Origin: Lentzea alba
GTDB lineage: Bacteria; Actinomycetota; Actinomycetes; Mycobacteriales; Pseudonocardiaceae
Assembly: GCF_011067745.1 (NCBI RefSeq)
Contig: NZ_JAAMPJ010000002.1
Span: 620,001 to 684,000 of the forward strand
Length of the DNA stretch: 64,000 nucleotides
Direction: 5' to 3'
This document shows positions 17,714 to 28,193 of this stretch, piece by piece. A program made the translations under genes and the position numbers. The notes beneath the pieces are model-generated. The model was not told the origin of the DNA, searched no databases, and was given only the letters and a program-made list of their open reading frames with translations. Numbering within the stretch: position 1 is the stretch's first letter; the number at the start of each line of letters is the position of its first letter.

Positions 17714-18527
17714 GTCCCCGCCTCCACGCACCGGCGACGGCGACCGCGTCCAAAGTCCGGTCGACGTCGTGCACCCGCACTCCCCACGCTCCGTTGAACG
17801 CGGCCAGAGCAGACACCGCGGCGGTCGCGTCTTCCCTGCCGTCCGGTGGACGGTTGTCCAGCAACGTGCCGAGGAAGCGTTTGCGCGACGCTCCCACCAG
17901 CACCGGGAAGCCCAGCTCGACCAGTTCGTCCAGGCGCTGCAGCAGTTCCCAGTTGTGGTCGCCGAGCTTGGCGAAACCCAGTCCGGGGTCGAGCACGATC
18001 GACGACTCGGCGACACCGGCCGCCATCGCCGTCTCGACGCGCTCCAGCAGCTCGCTGCGCACGTCCGACACCACGTCGTCGTACTGCGCGAGAGAGTCCA
18101 TCTCGGTGCTGTGGCCACGCCAGTGCATCAACACGTAAGGCACACCGGCAGCGGCAACGACACCAGCCATCTCGGGGTCGGCGAGACCACCGGACACGTC
18201 GTTCACGATCGACGCGCCCGCCTCCAGCGCGGCCGAAGCGACGGCAGCACGCATGGTGTCCACGCTGACCGGCACACCTGCGGCGACCAACGAGCGGATC
18301 ACCGGCACGATCCGCGCGATCTCCTCGGCCGGTTCGACCCGCTCGGCACCGGGACGCGTGGACTCGCCGCCCACGTCGATCAGGTCGGCACCGCGCTCGT
18401 GCATCCGCACGCCGTGCGCGACGGCGTCCTGCCGGTCCAGGTACCGGCCGCCGTCGGAGAACGAATCGGGCGTCACGTTCAGCACGCCCATCACGACGCA
18501 CCGGCCCGGCTTCGGCAGACCACTCAC
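17706..18527 (-). CDS. folP: Dihydropteroate synthase
   Basis: FolP condenses the pterin pyrophosphate with p-aminobenzoate and is the target of sulfonamides. The 273-residue TIM-barrel protein shows [16 protein letters not shown] near the N-terminus, [23 protein letters not shown] and [11 protein letters not shown], the conserved loops of the active site. The GTG at 18527 overlaps the folE stop by GTGA. It lies within a tightly coupled run of folate genes. Confidence 0.95.
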   Translation of the reverse strand: MSGLPKPGRCVVMGVLNVTPDSFSDGGRYLDRQDAVAHGVRMHERGADLIDVGGESTRPGAERVEPAEEIARIVPVIRSLVAAGVPVSVDTMRAAVASAALEAGASIVNDVSGGLADPEMAGVVAAAGVPYVLMHWRGHSTEMDSLAQYDDVVSDVRSELLERVETAMAAGVAESSIVLDPGLGFAKLGDHNWELLQRLDELVELGFPVLVGASRKRFLGTLLDNRPPDGREDATAAVSALAAFNGAWGVRVHDVDRTLDAVAVAGAWRRGHG

Positions 18528-19171
18528 CGCAGCCGGCCCCTGATCAGCTCGATCGCCTCCGCCCTCGACGAGGCGGACGTGCGCAGCAGCCCGCGCACCG
18601 CGGAGGTCGTCGTGCGCGAACCGGGCTTGCGCACGCCGCGCATGCCCATGCAGAGGTGCTCGGCCTCGACGACGACGATCACGCCGCGCGGTTCGAGCCT
18701 GCGCACCAGCGCGTCCGCGACCTGCGAGGTGAGTCGTTCCTGCACCTGCGGCCGCTTCGAGTAGAGGTCGACGAGCCGGGCGAGCTTCGACAGGCCCGTC
18801 ACCCGGCCTGCCTCGTTCGGGATGTACCCGACGTGCGCGACGCCGTGGAACGGCAGCAGGTGGTGCTCGCAGAAGCTGAACATCGGGATGTCCGTGACGA
18901 GGACGAGCTCTTCGTGGCTCTCGTCGAACGTCTTGGCCAGCACGCTGTCCGCGTCCGTGTAGAGACCGGCGAACAACTCCCGGTAAGCCCGCGCCACCCG
19001 TGCGGGTGTCTCGCGCAGGCCCTCGCGCTCCGGATCCTCACCGCACGCGATCAACAGCTCGCGCACCGCTGCCTCCGCGCGCGACTGGTCGAAGACCCGC
19101 CGCGCGGAGACGCCGGCCTCCCCGTTTCGGGTGAGGCCGGCGTCCACGTCGAGCTGGTTGGGCTCGGTCAC
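18524..19171 (-). CDS. folE: GTP cyclohydrolase I
   Basis: FolE opens GTP to dihydroneopterin triphosphate, the first folate step. The 215-residue protein has the zinc-site motif [11 protein letters not shown], the GTP-binding stretch [22 protein letters not shown] and the second zinc cysteine in [12 protein letters not shown]. The GTG at 19171 overlaps the ftsH stop (GTGA). The frame continues upstream only as a shadow of ftsH. Confidence 0.96.
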   Translation of the reverse strand: MTEPNQLDVDAGLTRNGEAGVSARRVFDQSRAEAAVRELLIACGEDPEREGLRETPARVARAYRELFAGLYTDADSVLAKTFDESHEELVLVTDIPMFSFCEHHLLPFHGVAHVGYIPNEAGRVTGLSKLARLVDLYSKRPQVQERLTSQVADALVRRLEPRGVIVVVEAEHLCMGMRGVRKPGSRTTTSAVRGLLRTSASSRAEAIELIRGRLR

Positions 19172-21354
19172 TGCCGCTCGTCCTGGTCTGGCTGCGGCTT
19201 CTTCGGCTCCCAGACGTTGTGCGGCTTGCCGCCGGGCACGGTCGCCGGGGTCCATCCGGGAGGGGCGCCGTAGTTCGGCGGACCCGACTGGCCGGACGGC
19301 TGACCGGGCTGGTGCACGCCGTTCGACCCGTTGGGCGACGGCTGCTCCTCGGTCGGCTCCGCGGCAGTGGGTTCCTCCTGCTGCAGCTCCTCCTCGAGGG
19401 TGTCCTCGACCACCGGCGGCCACGGCTCGCCGCGTTCCTTGGCGAGCTCACCGGGCGTCTTGATCGGCGGGATGTCGGACGGCGTGCGGTCACCGAAGTC
19501 GTTGAACTGGGTGATCCGCGGCCGCTTCTCGACCCGCGCGAAGATCCGCTCCAGTTCCTTCTGGTGCAGGGTCTCCTTCTCGATCAGTTCGAGGGTGAGG
19601 TCGTCGAGGACGTCGCGGTAGGTGACGAGCACCTCGTACGCCTCGGTGTGCGCCGCCTCGATGAGCTTGCGCACCTCCTCGTCGATCTCGTGCGCGACCT
19701 CCAGCGAGTAGTCCGCCTGGCGACCGGCCGAGCGACCGAGGAACGGCTCGCCCTGCTCCTGCCCGTACTTGACCGCACCGAGCTTCGCGCTCATGCCGTA
19801 CTCGGTGACCATCGCGCGGGCGATCTTGGTCGCCTGCTCGATGTCGTTGGACGCGCCGGTCGTGGGCTCGTGGAAGACGAGCTCCTCGGCCGAGCGGCCA
19901 CCCAGTGCGAACACCAGTCGCGCGATCATCTCGGACCTGGTCATCAGGTCCTTGTCCTCTTCCGGCACCGAGAGGGTGTGACCACCCGTGCGGCCGCGGG
20001 CGAGGATCGTGACCTTGTAGACCGGGTCGATGTCCGGCATGGCCCACGCGGCCAGGGCGTGCCCGGCCTCGTGGTACGCGGTGATCTTCTTCTCCTTCTC
20101 GGAGATGATCCGGCTCTTGCGGGCCGGACCGCCGATCACGCGGTCCACCGACTCCTCGAGCGCGCCGGCCGTGATGACGTGGCCGTTCTGCCGCGCCGTG
20201 AGCAGCGCGGCCTCGTTGATGACGTTCGCGAGGTCGGCGCCGGAGAACCCGACGGTGCGCTTCGCGAGGCCGTCGAGGTCCGCGTCCGCGGCCAGCGGCT
20301 TGCCCTTCGAGTGCACCCGGAGGATCTGCTTGCGGCCCTTCAGGTCCGGTGCGGACACCGGGATCTGACGGTCGAAGCGGCCGGGACGCAGCAGGGCCGG
20401 GTCGAGGATGTCCGGCCGGTTCGTCGCCGCGATCAGGATGATCCCGCCGCGCGAGTCGAAGCCGTCCATCTCGACGAGCAGCTGGTTCAGCGTCTGCTCG
20501 CGCTCGTCGTGACCGCCGCCGAGACCGGCGCCGCGGTGACGACCGACCGCGTCGATCTCGTCGACGAAGATGATGCACGGCGCGTTCTGCTTGGCCTGTT
20601 CGAACAGGTCGCGCACACGCGAGGCACCGACACCGACGAACATCTCGACGAAGTCCGAACCGGAGATCGAGTAGAACGGCACGCCCGCCTCACCGGCGAC
20701 GGCTCGGGCGAGAAGCGTCTTACCAGTTCCCGGCGGGCCGTACAGCAGCACGCCCTTCGGGATCTTGGCGCCGAGCGCCTGGTAGCGGCCGGGGTTCTGG
20801 AGGAAGTCCTTGATCTCCTCGAGCTCCTCGACGGCTTCCTCGGCACCGGCGACGTCGGCGAACGTCGTCTTGGGCATGTCCTTGGACAGCTGCTTGGCCT
20901 TGGACTTGCCGAAGTTCAGAACGCGGTTACCGCCGCCCTGAGCGTTGTTCATCATCCACATGAGCAGCAGCAACAGCAGGCCGAGCGGCACGAGGTAGAT
21001 CAAGATCTGCATCAGGATGGACTCCTGGCTGACCTTGGTCTCGACGGTCGGCTTGTTGCCGGCCTGGTCGAGGACGTTGAAGATCTCGTCCGTCGCACTG
21101 GCCGGGTACTGCGTGATCAGGCGGTTGCTGCCCTCGAAGGTCGTGCCGTCGGTGAGGGTGAGTCGGAGACGCTGCTCCTTGTCCTCGATCGTGGCTTCCT
21201 TGACCTTGCCGTCCCGCACCTGTTGCAGTGCCTGGGAGGTCTTGACCTGGTGATAACCCCGTGAGTCGTCAAAGAGCACGGTGAAGACGAAGTAGAGCAG
21301 CAACACCGCAGCGATCCACAGCAGCGGGTTGCGAAGCAGGCGCTTGCGGTCCAT
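19168..21354 (-). CDS. ftsH: ATP-dependent zinc metalloprotease FtsH
   Basis: This membrane-bound AAA protease of 728 residues degrades misassembled membrane proteins and some regulators. It has a short N-terminal tail, a first span at about residues 10-28, an extracytoplasmic FtsH_ext domain (35-110) and a second span around 114-133. The AAA module follows with Walker A GPPGTGKT at 206-213, Walker B IIFVDEID at 261-268 and the arginine finger region after RPGRFDR. The peptidase site HEAGH is at 428-432. A disordered acidic and Pro/Gly-rich tail of about 100 residues is typical of actinobacteria. The ATG at 21354 starts the folate operon. Confidence 0.97.
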   Translation of the reverse strand: MDRKRLLRNPLLWIAAVLLLYFVFTVLFDDSRGYHQVKTSQALQQVRDGKVKEATIEDKEQRLRLTLTDGTTFEGSNRLITQYPASATDEIFNVLDQAGNKPTVETKVSQESILMQILIYLVPLGLLLLLLMWMMNNAQGGGNRVLNFGKSKAKQLSKDMPKTTFADVAGAEEAVEELEEIKDFLQNPGRYQALGAKIPKGVLLYGPPGTGKTLLARAVAGEAGVPFYSISGSDFVEMFVGVGASRVRDLFEQAKQNAPCIIFVDEIDAVGRHRGAGLGGGHDEREQTLNQLLVEMDGFDSRGGIILIAATNRPDILDPALLRPGRFDRQIPVSAPDLKGRKQILRVHSKGKPLAADADLDGLAKRTVGFSGADLANVINEAALLTARQNGHVITAGALEESVDRVIGGPARKSRIISEKEKKITAYHEAGHALAAWAMPDIDPVYKVTILARGRTGGHTLSVPEEDKDLMTRSEMIARLVFALGGRSAEELVFHEPTTGASNDIEQATKIARAMVTEYGMSAKLGAVKYGQEQGEPFLGRSAGRQADYSLEVAHEIDEEVRKLIEAAHTEAYEVLVTYRDVLDDLTLELIEKETLHQKELERIFARVEKRPRITQFNDFGDRTPSDIPPIKTPGELAKERGEPWPPVVEDTLEEELQQEEPTAAEPTEEQPSPNGSNGVHQPGQPSGQSGPPNYGAPPGWTPATVPGGKPHNVWEPKKPQPDQDERQ

Positions 21355-21681
21355 GCACTTACGGCCGGCGGGCGGCCTCGACCCTCCCTGACTTGCGCGT
21401 CGGGCAGTGGAAGACCCACATACCGCGTCCGACCAGCCTACCGCCCGCTGGTCGGGTACTGAGCAACCAACGGTCGGGGGCGGTTCCGGGTTCCCGGCGG
21501 TGACCCCCGCCACGCATGTTCACGCAGTTCGGTTCATCCGGAACAAATACGGCCGTCCAGACGAGTGACGCAGGTCACGCCATCTCATTACGTTTGGGGG
21601 TCACATGTCATCCTCATGCATCCCCCGAGTGTTCCCCCGCCACTCGAAAGAGTGAACACGTGACCGAAGGTATGTAACTGT
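21355..21681. promoter_or_regulatory. Divergent intergenic region upstream of ftsH and the VWA gene
   Basis: These 327 bases have no convincing gene. They must hold the promoters of the ftsH-folate operon (leftward) and of the VWA-domain gene (rightward). A CRP-like dyad lies at 21564-21579. The right half is less GC-rich than the surroundings, with stretches such as ACAAATAC and CATTACGTTTG. I cannot place a reliable -35/-10 pair. Confidence 0.5.
21564..21579. promoter_or_regulatory. Candidate CRP/GlxR-type site
   Basis: AGTGACGCAGGTCACG consists of GTGA and TCAC half sites six bases apart, the spacing of the CRP-family consensus TGTGA-N6-TCACA; the outermost bases do not match. It sits about 100 bases upstream of the VWA gene start. 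Confidence 0.4.
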
Positions 21682-23382
21682 ATGTCAGCACGTCACACGT
21701 CCCCCGGCTTGGTCCGGCGGGTGGCCCTCCCCGTGGGCGCCCTGCTGGGCGTGATCGCGGCGGCGGGCGTCACAGTCGTCGCACTGCGTGTCACCAGCGG
21801 CGCAGACTGCTCCAGCTCACTGCCGTTGAAGGTCGCCGTCACTCCCGCCGCGCTCGACGTGGTGAACGCGGCGGCCCAGGACTACCAGCGGTCACAACCG
21901 GTCGTGAACAACCGGTGCGTGCAGATCCAGGTCGAGTCGCGCAACGCGGCCGACGTGGCCAACGAGCTCCCCACCGCGCAGATCAACCCCCACTCCCTCT
22001 GGATCCCCGACTCCTCGATGTGGGCCGCCGAGGCCCAGCGCCAGGCCGCGGAGACCGGTCCGGAAGCCCCGAAGCTGGACATCAAGCCCTCACTGGCGTC
22101 CAGCCCCCTGGTCATGGCGGGCTCCGAGTCCGCGATGTCCAAGATCGGCTTCCCGGTCTCCCCCGTCTCCTGGTCCAAGGTCCTCGACCCGAAGGTCCAG
22201 GTCGCGATGAGCGACCCGACGATGACCTCGGAGGGTCTCGCCTCGCTGTTCGTCATCCGCACTTTGCTGGGCAACGCGGACGGCACCCCGAAGCCCGAAC
22301 TGGTCGGCACCCTGCTGCGCGTGGGCCGCAGCGCCGTGCCGTCGGTCCGCGACTCGTACGGCAAGGTCACCACGGACGCGGAGAAGGCACCGCTGTTCGC
22401 CGCGACCGAGCAGTCCGTCGTCGCCAACAACCGCTCGGCGAAGGACAACGCCGTCCTGGGCGCCCCGCCCAAGGAAGGCACGCTCTCGTTCGACTACCCG
22501 CTGGTCCGGGTCTCCCGCCCGAACGAGCCGGAGGGCATCGGCGAGGCCTCCGCCGAGTTCGAGAGGGTCCTGCGCTCGGCAGAGACCGTCAAGCGCTTCG
22601 GCGAGGCGGGCTTCCGCACCGCGCAGGGCGCCGCGCCCGCCAAGTGGTCGACCGACGTCGAAGGCGTGCAGGCCGGCGACGTGAAGCTGATCGAGACCCC
22701 GAACGCCGACCAGGTCTCCGAACTGCTGCGCACGTGGGGCGCCATCAGCCTCGACATGCGCATGCTGACCGTCATCGACGTCTCCGGCTCGATGATCGAG
22801 AAGAGCGGCAACGGCAAGACCCGGATCGAGGCCGCCACCCAGGCGTCCATGACCGCGTTGTCGATGCTGCCGGACACCACGCAGATCGGTCTGTGGGCGT
22901 TCTCCACCGAGAAGAAGCCGCCGAACGACTGGATCGAGCTCGTCGCGATAGGGCCTCTCGGCGAGCCGCTGGCGGGCGTGACGCGCCGCAAGCGTCTCGA
23001 AGCCGGCGCCTCGCAGCTGCCGGGGCTCGTGGGTGGTGGCACGGCGTTGAACGACACGACGCTGGCGGCCTTCCGCCACGTCCTGGCGGGCTACGACCCG
23101 TCGAAGGTCAACTCCGTGGTGCTCATGACCGACGGCCGCAACGACGACACCGGTTCGTCGATCGACACCGCGACGTTGATCGAGACCCTGAAGCGGGAGG
23201 CCGACCCGGCCAAGCCGGTGCCGATCATCATGGTCGGGCTCGGGGACGAGGTCGACATGGACGCTCTGCGGGCCATCTCCTCCGCGACCGGCGGCAAGGC
23301 CTACCAGGCGCCGAACCCGGAGGACATCCGCGCCGTGCTGCTGGACGCCGTCTCCCAGCGCCGCTGCCGTCCGAACTGCTGA
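21682..23382 (+). CDS. Substrate-binding-like and VWA-domain membrane-anchored protein
   Basis: The 566-residue protein has one N-terminal membrane span (VALPVGALLGVIAAAGVTVVAL, about residues 13-34). An extracellular domain resembling family 11 solute-binding proteins (about 50-345) follows, and then a von Willebrand factor A domain. Its MIDAS motif DVSGS is complete (D366, S368, S370), with a second metal-site aspartate in LMTDGRND (D484). It may bind a ligand and a metal-dependent protein partner at the cell surface; no substrate can be named. There are no transporter genes beside it. It is convergent with hpt and its stop is two bases from a perfect palindrome. Confidence 0.85.
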   Translation: MSARHTSPGLVRRVALPVGALLGVIAAAGVTVVALRVTSGADCSSSLPLKVAVTPAALDVVNAAAQDYQRSQPVVNNRCVQIQVESRNAADVANELPTAQINPHSLWIPDSSMWAAEAQRQAAETGPEAPKLDIKPSLASSPLVMAGSESAMSKIGFPVSPVSWSKVLDPKVQVAMSDPTMTSEGLASLFVIRTLLGNADGTPKPELVGTLLRVGRSAVPSVRDSYGKVTTDAEKAPLFAATEQSVVANNRSAKDNAVLGAPPKEGTLSFDYPLVRVSRPNEPEGIGEASAEFERVLRSAETVKRFGEAGFRTAQGAAPAKWSTDVEGVQAGDVKLIETPNADQVSELLRTWGAISLDMRMLTVIDVSGSMIEKSGNGKTRIEAATQASMTALSMLPDTTQIGLWAFSTEKKPPNDWIELVAIGPLGEPLAGVTRRKRLEAGASQLPGLVGGGTALNDTTLAAFRHVLAGYDPSKVNSVVLMTDGRNDDTGSSIDTATLIETLKREADPAKPVPIIMVGLGDEVDMDALRAISSATGGKAYQAPNPEDIRAVLLDAVSQRRCRPNC

Positions 23383-23384
23383 TC

Positions 23385-23443
23385 AAAACCATGGGGGGCA
23401 CATTCATGGACCTGACGTCCATGAATGTGCCCCCCATGGTTTT
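23385..23443. terminator. Perfect 27-bp-stem palindrome (dispersed element, copy A)
   Basis: Arms 23385-23411 and 23417-23443 are perfect complements of 27 bases around the loop CTGAC. The outer pairs are AAAA/TTTT, so each strand gives a hairpin followed by U residues: a bidirectional intrinsic terminator. It starts two bases after the VWA gene stop and reaches the last base of the hpt stop. A near-identical copy lies at 28706-28764. Confidence 0.92.
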
Positions 23444-23991
23444 CAGCTCGAGTAGACCCTCGGGTCCAGCGTGCCGATGTAGGGCAGGTCGCGGTAGCGC
23501 TCGGCGTAGTCGAGGCCGTAACCGACGACGAACTCGTTGGGAATGTCGAAACCGACGTACTTCACCGGCACCTCGACCTTCACCGCGTCGGGCTTGCGCA
23601 GCAGCGTGCACACCTCCAACGACCGCGGCTTGCGCGACTGCAGGTTCTTCAGCAGCCACGACAGGGTCAGCCCCGAGTCGATGATGTCCTCGACGATCAC
23701 CACGTTGCGGTCGGCGATGTCGCGGTCCAGGTCCTTCAGGATCCGCACCACGCCCGACGAGGACGTGGAGGAGCCGTAGGACGAAACGGCCATGAACTCG
23801 AGCTGCACCGGAACGGGCAGCGCGCGGGCAAGATCGGCCATGAACATCACAGCGCCCTTGAGCACGGTGATCAGCACGAGGTCCGAGTCACCTTCTGGGT
23901 GATCATCCGCGACCTGCTTGGCGAGTTCGGTGACCTTGTCGCTGATCTCCTGCTCGGTGATGAGCACGGATGCGATGTCGCCGTCGTACAC
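23443..23991 (-). CDS. hpt: Hypoxanthine phosphoribosyltransferase
   Basis: Hpt salvages hypoxanthine and guanine using PRPP. The 182-residue protein has the PRPP-binding motif [17 protein letters not shown] around residue 100, the flexible-loop region with [10 protein letters not shown] and the family ending [21 protein letters not shown]. The GTG at 23991 has GGGGA about seven bases upstream; the frame is open further, but no family sequence lies there. tilS follows upstream in the same direction, a pairing common in bacteria. Confidence 0.95.
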   Translation of the reverse strand: MYDGDIASVLITEQEISDKVTELAKQVADDHPEGDSDLVLITVLKGAVMFMADLARALPVPVQLEFMAVSSYGSSTSSSGVVRILKDLDRDIADRNVVIVEDIIDSGLTLSWLLKNLQSRKPRSLEVCTLLRKPDAVKVEVPVKYVGFDIPNEFVVGYGLDYAERYRDLPYIGTLDPRVYSS

Positions 23992-24008
23992 GGACAGGTC
24001 CCCTCTGC

Positions 24009-24920
24009 TTAAGACTGTGGTTCCACCGCGAGCCTGCCATGCGCGCGCCGCACGACAAAGCCGCCAGGTAGCCAGACACCGCCCTGACCGCGCCATTCAC
24101 TCACCAGTGCGTCAACACGTCGCAGGTGCGAATCGGACAGTTCCGGCACGCCCTCGTCGATGAGCCACGCTCTGAGCACTCTGCGTCGCAATGCGACGGG
24201 CAACTCGCTGATGTCGTCCACGGCACAGCAGTCGCCCGCGAACGCGGCGGCCAGCGAGTCGAGTGCGTCACAGTCCTCCCGCAGCTGGGCGGCCGTGCGT
24301 GCCAACGACGACGAGACGCCGCCCTGCAGCACGTCCTCCAGCAACGGCAAAACCTCGGTGCGCAACCGCACGCGCGTGAACGACGGGTCGGAGTTGTGCG
24401 GGTCCTCCCACACCTCGATGCCCTGCTCCGCGCAAAAGGCACGGGTCGAAGCCCGCGACACGCCGAGCAACGGGCGTCCCCACGGCGGGTCGTAGGAACG
24501 CATACCGGCGATCGAGCGCGGGCCGGAGCCGCGGCCCAGGCCGAGCAGCACGGTCTCCGCCTGGTCGTCCAGGGTGTGGCCGAGCAGCACCACACCGGAA
24601 ACAGGCCTCAGAGCCGCGTACCGGGCTCGGCGGGCCGCTGCCTCGGGCCCGCCACCCCCGGACACCGAAACGGTCTCCACACGCGACACCAGACCGAACT
24701 CCGCGCACTGCCGGGCCGCGCGCAGGGCCACGTCGGCCGAACCGGGCTGGAGCTGATGATCGACGATCACGGCACCGGCGCCGGGCATCAGCCGGCCGAC
24801 GCAGCAGGCCAGTGCCAGGGAGTCCGCGCCGCCGGAGACGGCCACGGTCACCGCGTCCGGGCACACCGAGTCCAGGAACCCGCGGACCGCGGTCCTGATC
24901 TCGGCGACCGGGCCGTTCAC
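24009..24920 (-). CDS. tilS: tRNA(Ile)-lysidine synthase
   Basis: TilS converts the wobble cytidine of the CAU-anticodon tRNA-Ile to lysidine, using ATP and lysine, so that it reads AUA. The 303-residue protein has the PP-loop [13 protein letters not shown] near residue 27, then [19 protein letters not shown] and the RPLLGVSR motif of the family. It is shorter than E. coli TilS and lacks most of the C-terminal domains, as usual in actinobacteria. The GTG at 24920 overlaps the upstream stop (GTGA). Confidence 0.94.
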   Translation of the reverse strand: MNGPVAEIRTAVRGFLDSVCPDAVTVAVSGGADSLALACCVGRLMPGAGAVIVDHQLQPGSADVALRAARQCAEFGLVSRVETVSVSGGGGPEAAARRARYAALRPVSGVVLLGHTLDDQAETVLLGLGRGSGPRSIAGMRSYDPPWGRPLLGVSRASTRAFCAEQGIEVWEDPHNSDPSFTRVRLRTEVLPLLEDVLQGGVSSSLARTAAQLREDCDALDSLAAAFAGDCCAVDDISELPVALRRRVLRAWLIDEGVPELSDSHLRRVDALVSEWRGQGGVWLPGGFVVRRAHGRLAVEPQS

Positions 24921-25960
24921 GGTGCCACGCGGCGCAGCCAGGTCATCGGTTCGGTGATCTCGGCGCGCGTCGGCAGGGTGTCGGCGGACGTCCAGATCGC
25001 GTTGAAGCCGTCCATGCCGACCCGTTCCACGACGTACTCGGTGAACGCCGCGCCCTCTTCGTACTGGCGCACCTTCGCGTCCACACCGAACGCGGTGCGC
25101 AGGATCCGGTCGAGCAGGCCACCGCCCTTGCGGCGGGCGCTGAAGCGGGTGCGGATCGTCGACACGGACGGCACGACGGTGGGACCGACGGCGTCCATCA
25201 CGTGGTCGGCGTGACCTTCGAGCAAAGTGGACAGTGCGATCAGCCGGTCCAGCACGGCTTTCTGCTGCGGCGACTGGATGAGCTCGATCAGTCCGATCGG
25301 GCCGTCGCCGGCGCGCAGCTTGTGCCGGAAGTCGCGGATGACCTCCGGCAGCGGCGCCCGTTCCTCGTCCATTGAGGACAGAAGTGCGGTGACCTGGTCG
25401 GAGAAGTACTGGCGCAGCCACGGCACACCGGTGAACTGCAGGCGGTGCGTGCACTCGTGCAGGCACACCCACATCCGGAAGTCGTCCGCGGGAACGTCCA
25501 GAGCCTGTTGCGCGCCAACGATGTTCGGCGCGACCAGCAGCAGTCGTCCGGCGAGCTGGTCGTTCGGGCTGAACGGGTCGTACTGGCCGAGCACCCGTGA
25601 CGACAGGAACGCCATCACCACACCGGCCTGCACCCCGGCGGTGCTCGCGAGGATGCTCGCCATCGCGCCGGACTGGCGCGGCATCGCGGGCGCGGTCAGC
25701 GCGGCGAGACCCTGCGAGGCGGCGGCGACCCACGCGGGACGGTCGACGACCTCGCCCGGCAGCAGCGGCAAGCCCTGGCCGAGGCCGGTCAGCTCGCGGA
25801 CGTGCACCTCCGACTGCGGCGCGAGCTCGCGAAGCCTGCCCACGACGTGGTCGGCCTCGTCCTTCCCGATCACCGGACCTGGTCGCACGAGCCGCACGGC
25901 GGTCGACACCGCCAGCTCCCAGTCGATCGGGCCGAGCTCTGCCTCCGAAACGCCGTTCAC
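24917..25960 (-). CDS. Zinc-dependent metalloprotease (F420-biosynthesis-associated hydrolase family)
   Basis: The protein of about 347 residues has a zincin motif HECTH in RMWVCLHECTHRLQFTGVPWL and the downstream LSTLLEGHADHVMD, whose glutamate is probably the third zinc ligand. It matches the actinobacterial family that public databases describe as a putative hydrolase or coenzyme-F420-associated protein; the true substrate is not known to me. It sits between tilS and dacB, as Rv3626c does in M. tuberculosis. The GTG at 25960 is used. Its 3' end overlaps tilS by four bases. Confidence 0.85.
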   Translation of the reverse strand: MNGVSEAELGPIDWELAVSTAVRLVRPGPVIGKDEADHVVGRLRELAPQSEVHVRELTGLGQGLPLLPGEVVDRPAWVAAASQGLAALTAPAMPRQSGAMASILASTAGVQAGVVMAFLSSRVLGQYDPFSPNDQLAGRLLLVAPNIVGAQQALDVPADDFRMWVCLHECTHRLQFTGVPWLRQYFSDQVTALLSSMDEERAPLPEVIRDFRHKLRAGDGPIGLIELIQSPQQKAVLDRLIALSTLLEGHADHVMDAVGPTVVPSVSTIRTRFSARRKGGGLLDRILRTAFGVDAKVRQYEEGAAFTEYVVERVGMDGFNAIWTSADTLPTRAEITEPMTWLRRVAP

Positions 25961-25988
25961 GCTTCCGACGCTACCTGCGCACGCCCCA

Positions 25989-28070
25989 CTACGAACAGCC
26001 ACAACCCCGCAACGCAGCGGCCATCACGTCCAGCGCGGGCCGCACCTCGGTCTCGGGGTTGCGGTTGCTGGCAGACATGAACGCGAACACGAGCACCCGC
26101 CCGTCCACGTCGACGACGACGCCGGCGAGTGCGTTGACCCCGGTGAGCGTGCCGGTCTTGGCCCGCACCCAGCCCTTGCCGTTCGCCGAGTTGCCCGTGT
26201 AGCGCCCGGCGAGCGTGCCGCTGCCGCCCGCCACCGGCAGCGCCGTCAGCAACGGCCGCAGCTTCGCGGTGCGCGCGTCGTCGAGCGTGGGCTTGGCCGC
26301 CGCGGACAGGACGTCGGTGAGCAGCTTGGCCGGGATCTTGTTGGTCGCGGAGAGACCGCTGCCGTCCACGAAGGTCGCGCCGGTGAGGTCGAACCCGTTC
26401 TTGGTCAGCACGTCCCGCACTGCCTTGACGCCACCCGCGAACGACGGCTCGTTGCCCGTCTTGATCGCGATCTCGCGCGCGATCGCCTCGGTGAGGACGT
26501 TGTCGGAGATCTGCATCATGTTGTCGACGAGCTGCTCGATCGGCGCCGACTTGATCTCGCCGAGCACCTGCGCGCCCTGCGGAGCCGTGCCCACCGTCGC
26601 TCCGGGAGCGCCGATCCGCTGCGCGAACGCGTCCGCCGCGGCCTGCGCCGGGCTGCCGGTCCGCGCGCCGTTGACGTTCGCCTGGTCGACCCGTCCGCCG
26701 TCGAGCATGAACGGCACGATCGGCGCGACCGAGCCGCCGCCGATGTCCGCCTGCTCCCACTGCGGCCCGAGCGCCTCGCCCGTGTAGCGGCTCAGGTCGA
26801 ACTGCACCTTGGTGACCGCGCCCTTCTGCTTGACCTGGTTGACCAGGTCGTCGAGCGTCGCCGCGCCGGGGTAGACCGACCGGCCGGGCACGCCGGAGAT
26901 GGTCGGGTCGCCACCGCCGACGATCACCACGCTGCCGGGCTCCGCGCCCTGCACGACCTTGGTGCTGAGCTGGTCGGTCTTCTCCAGGCTGAGCAGCGCG
27001 GCGGCCGCCGTGAGGACCTTGAGGCTGGACGCCGGGGTCGCGGGCGTGGTGTCGCCCTGCTGCCACAGCGCGGTGCCGTTGGCGGGGTCGATGACGCTGC
27101 CGGTGACGGTGCCGAGCGCGCTGTTGCCCGCCGGACCGGCGATGGCCTGCTGCACACCGGCCGGCGTGGGGGCCGGTGCGCCCGCGGTGACGGCCTTGAC
27201 CAGCGGCTGGACGACGGCGGGTGCGGCCGGGGGCTTGGTCTCGATCACCTCGGGGCCGCCGAACTCCTTGACGGCGTAGACGGTGGCGCCGGTCAGCGCC
27301 GCGACGACCAGCAGGCCGATGACCGCGACGAGGGACTTGCGGCCCTTCTTCGGTTCGTCGGTGGTGAGCCGGTCCTCGGGTTCCTCGTCGTAGCCGGTGA
27401 CGGGGAGGTCCAGGGGCTTGGGCGGGTCCTGCCGCGGTGGTTCCTGACGCGGCGGCTCGGCGCGCGGTGGTTCGGGACGCTGCTCCGGGCGCGGGGGCTG
27501 CGGCGACCGCGGTGGCTGCTGGGCCTGGAGCTGGTCGACGCGCAACATCTCGGTGCGCTGCCGCGGTTCCTGACGCGGTGGCTGTGCCGGTTGAGCTGGT
27601 TGGGCCGGCTGCGGACGGGCCGGCTCGGATCTGGCCGGCTGGTCGAACCACGACGGTTCCGACTGCGGCAGCTGGTCGACCCGCGCCGTCTTGGCGTTCG
27701 GGACCGACAGCTCGGTCGTCTTCTGCTCGCCCTTCGGCTCGATCCGCACCGGGAGCGCCCGAGGTTCGCCACCATCCGGACCAATCGCCCCGTGAGACTT
27801 CCCACCCGAAGATCCATTCGCGGACCCGCTGGAACCCCCGGAAGACCCGCTCGAAGCCCCTGAACCGGTACCGACACCGTTTGGCGCGGAACGAACCGGA
27901 GACGAGCGCAGCGGCTCCTGAATGGACGGTGGCTTGAGCACGGCGGCGAGCGGGAACCGCATCGTCGGCTGGTCGACGGACGGGCGACTGACCTGCACCG
28001 TTGGCTCAGCGGGCGCGGAGTCCGCGCCGGCGTCGTCGTCCTCGGTCGGCCACTGGGGCTCGTCCGGCAA
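25989..28070 (-). CDS. dacB: D-alanyl-D-alanine carboxypeptidase/endopeptidase (PBP4, S13 family)
   Basis: The 693-residue enzyme trims peptidoglycan stem peptides outside the membrane. It has a long, Pro/Arg/Gln-rich cytosolic N-terminus (about 240 residues), one membrane span around 245-268 and the S13 penicillin-binding domain. Active-site motifs are SSLK (S348, K351), SDN (522-524) and KTG (from K638). The start is a TTG at 28070 with GGAGG five bases upstream, giving MPDEPQWP; the frame is open to 28154 but would then reach into the ppa promoter. The low-complexity N-terminus is typical of actinobacterial cell-envelope proteins and may bind partners. Confidence 0.93.
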   Translation of the reverse strand: MPDEPQWPTEDDDAGADSAPAEPTVQVSRPSVDQPTMRFPLAAVLKPPSIQEPLRSSPVRSAPNGVGTGSGASSGSSGGSSGSANGSSGGKSHGAIGPDGGEPRALPVRIEPKGEQKTTELSVPNAKTARVDQLPQSEPSWFDQPARSEPARPQPAQPAQPAQPPRQEPRQRTEMLRVDQLQAQQPPRSPQPPRPEQRPEPPRAEPPRQEPPRQDPPKPLDLPVTGYDEEPEDRLTTDEPKKGRKSLVAVIGLLVVAALTGATVYAVKEFGGPEVIETKPPAAPAVVQPLVKAVTAGAPAPTPAGVQQAIAGPAGNSALGTVTGSVIDPANGTALWQQGDTTPATPASSLKVLTAAAALLSLEKTDQLSTKVVQGAEPGSVVIVGGGDPTISGVPGRSVYPGAATLDDLVNQVKQKGAVTKVQFDLSRYTGEALGPQWEQADIGGGSVAPIVPFMLDGGRVDQANVNGARTGSPAQAAADAFAQRIGAPGATVGTAPQGAQVLGEIKSAPIEQLVDNMMQISDNVLTEAIAREIAIKTGNEPSFAGGVKAVRDVLTKNGFDLTGATFVDGSGLSATNKIPAKLLTDVLSAAAKPTLDDARTAKLRPLLTALPVAGGSGTLAGRYTGNSANGKGWVRAKTGTLTGVNALAGVVVDVDGRVLVFAFMSASNRNPETEVRPALDVMAAALRGCGCS

Positions 28071-28193
28071 GAGGGCCTCCGTCAGCTCGGTACGGGCAAT
28101 CTCACACCCTCCAGCCACGGCTCCGATGAGGGTTGACAGGGCGTCGTGGTCCACACTAGTGGCGTCACGAATGGGCTACATGAGCGAGGACCA

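Noticed and set aside
23385..23443. Short peptide MGGTFMD... encoded by the palindrome
   Set aside because: The frame appears on both strands only because the sequence is a palindrome; there is no ribosome site, and the terminator reading explains it.
25227..27863. An 878-codon open frame antisense to dacB and the metalloprotease gene
   Set aside because: It is a GC-skew shadow: the opposite strand carries well-supported proteins with intact active-site motifs.
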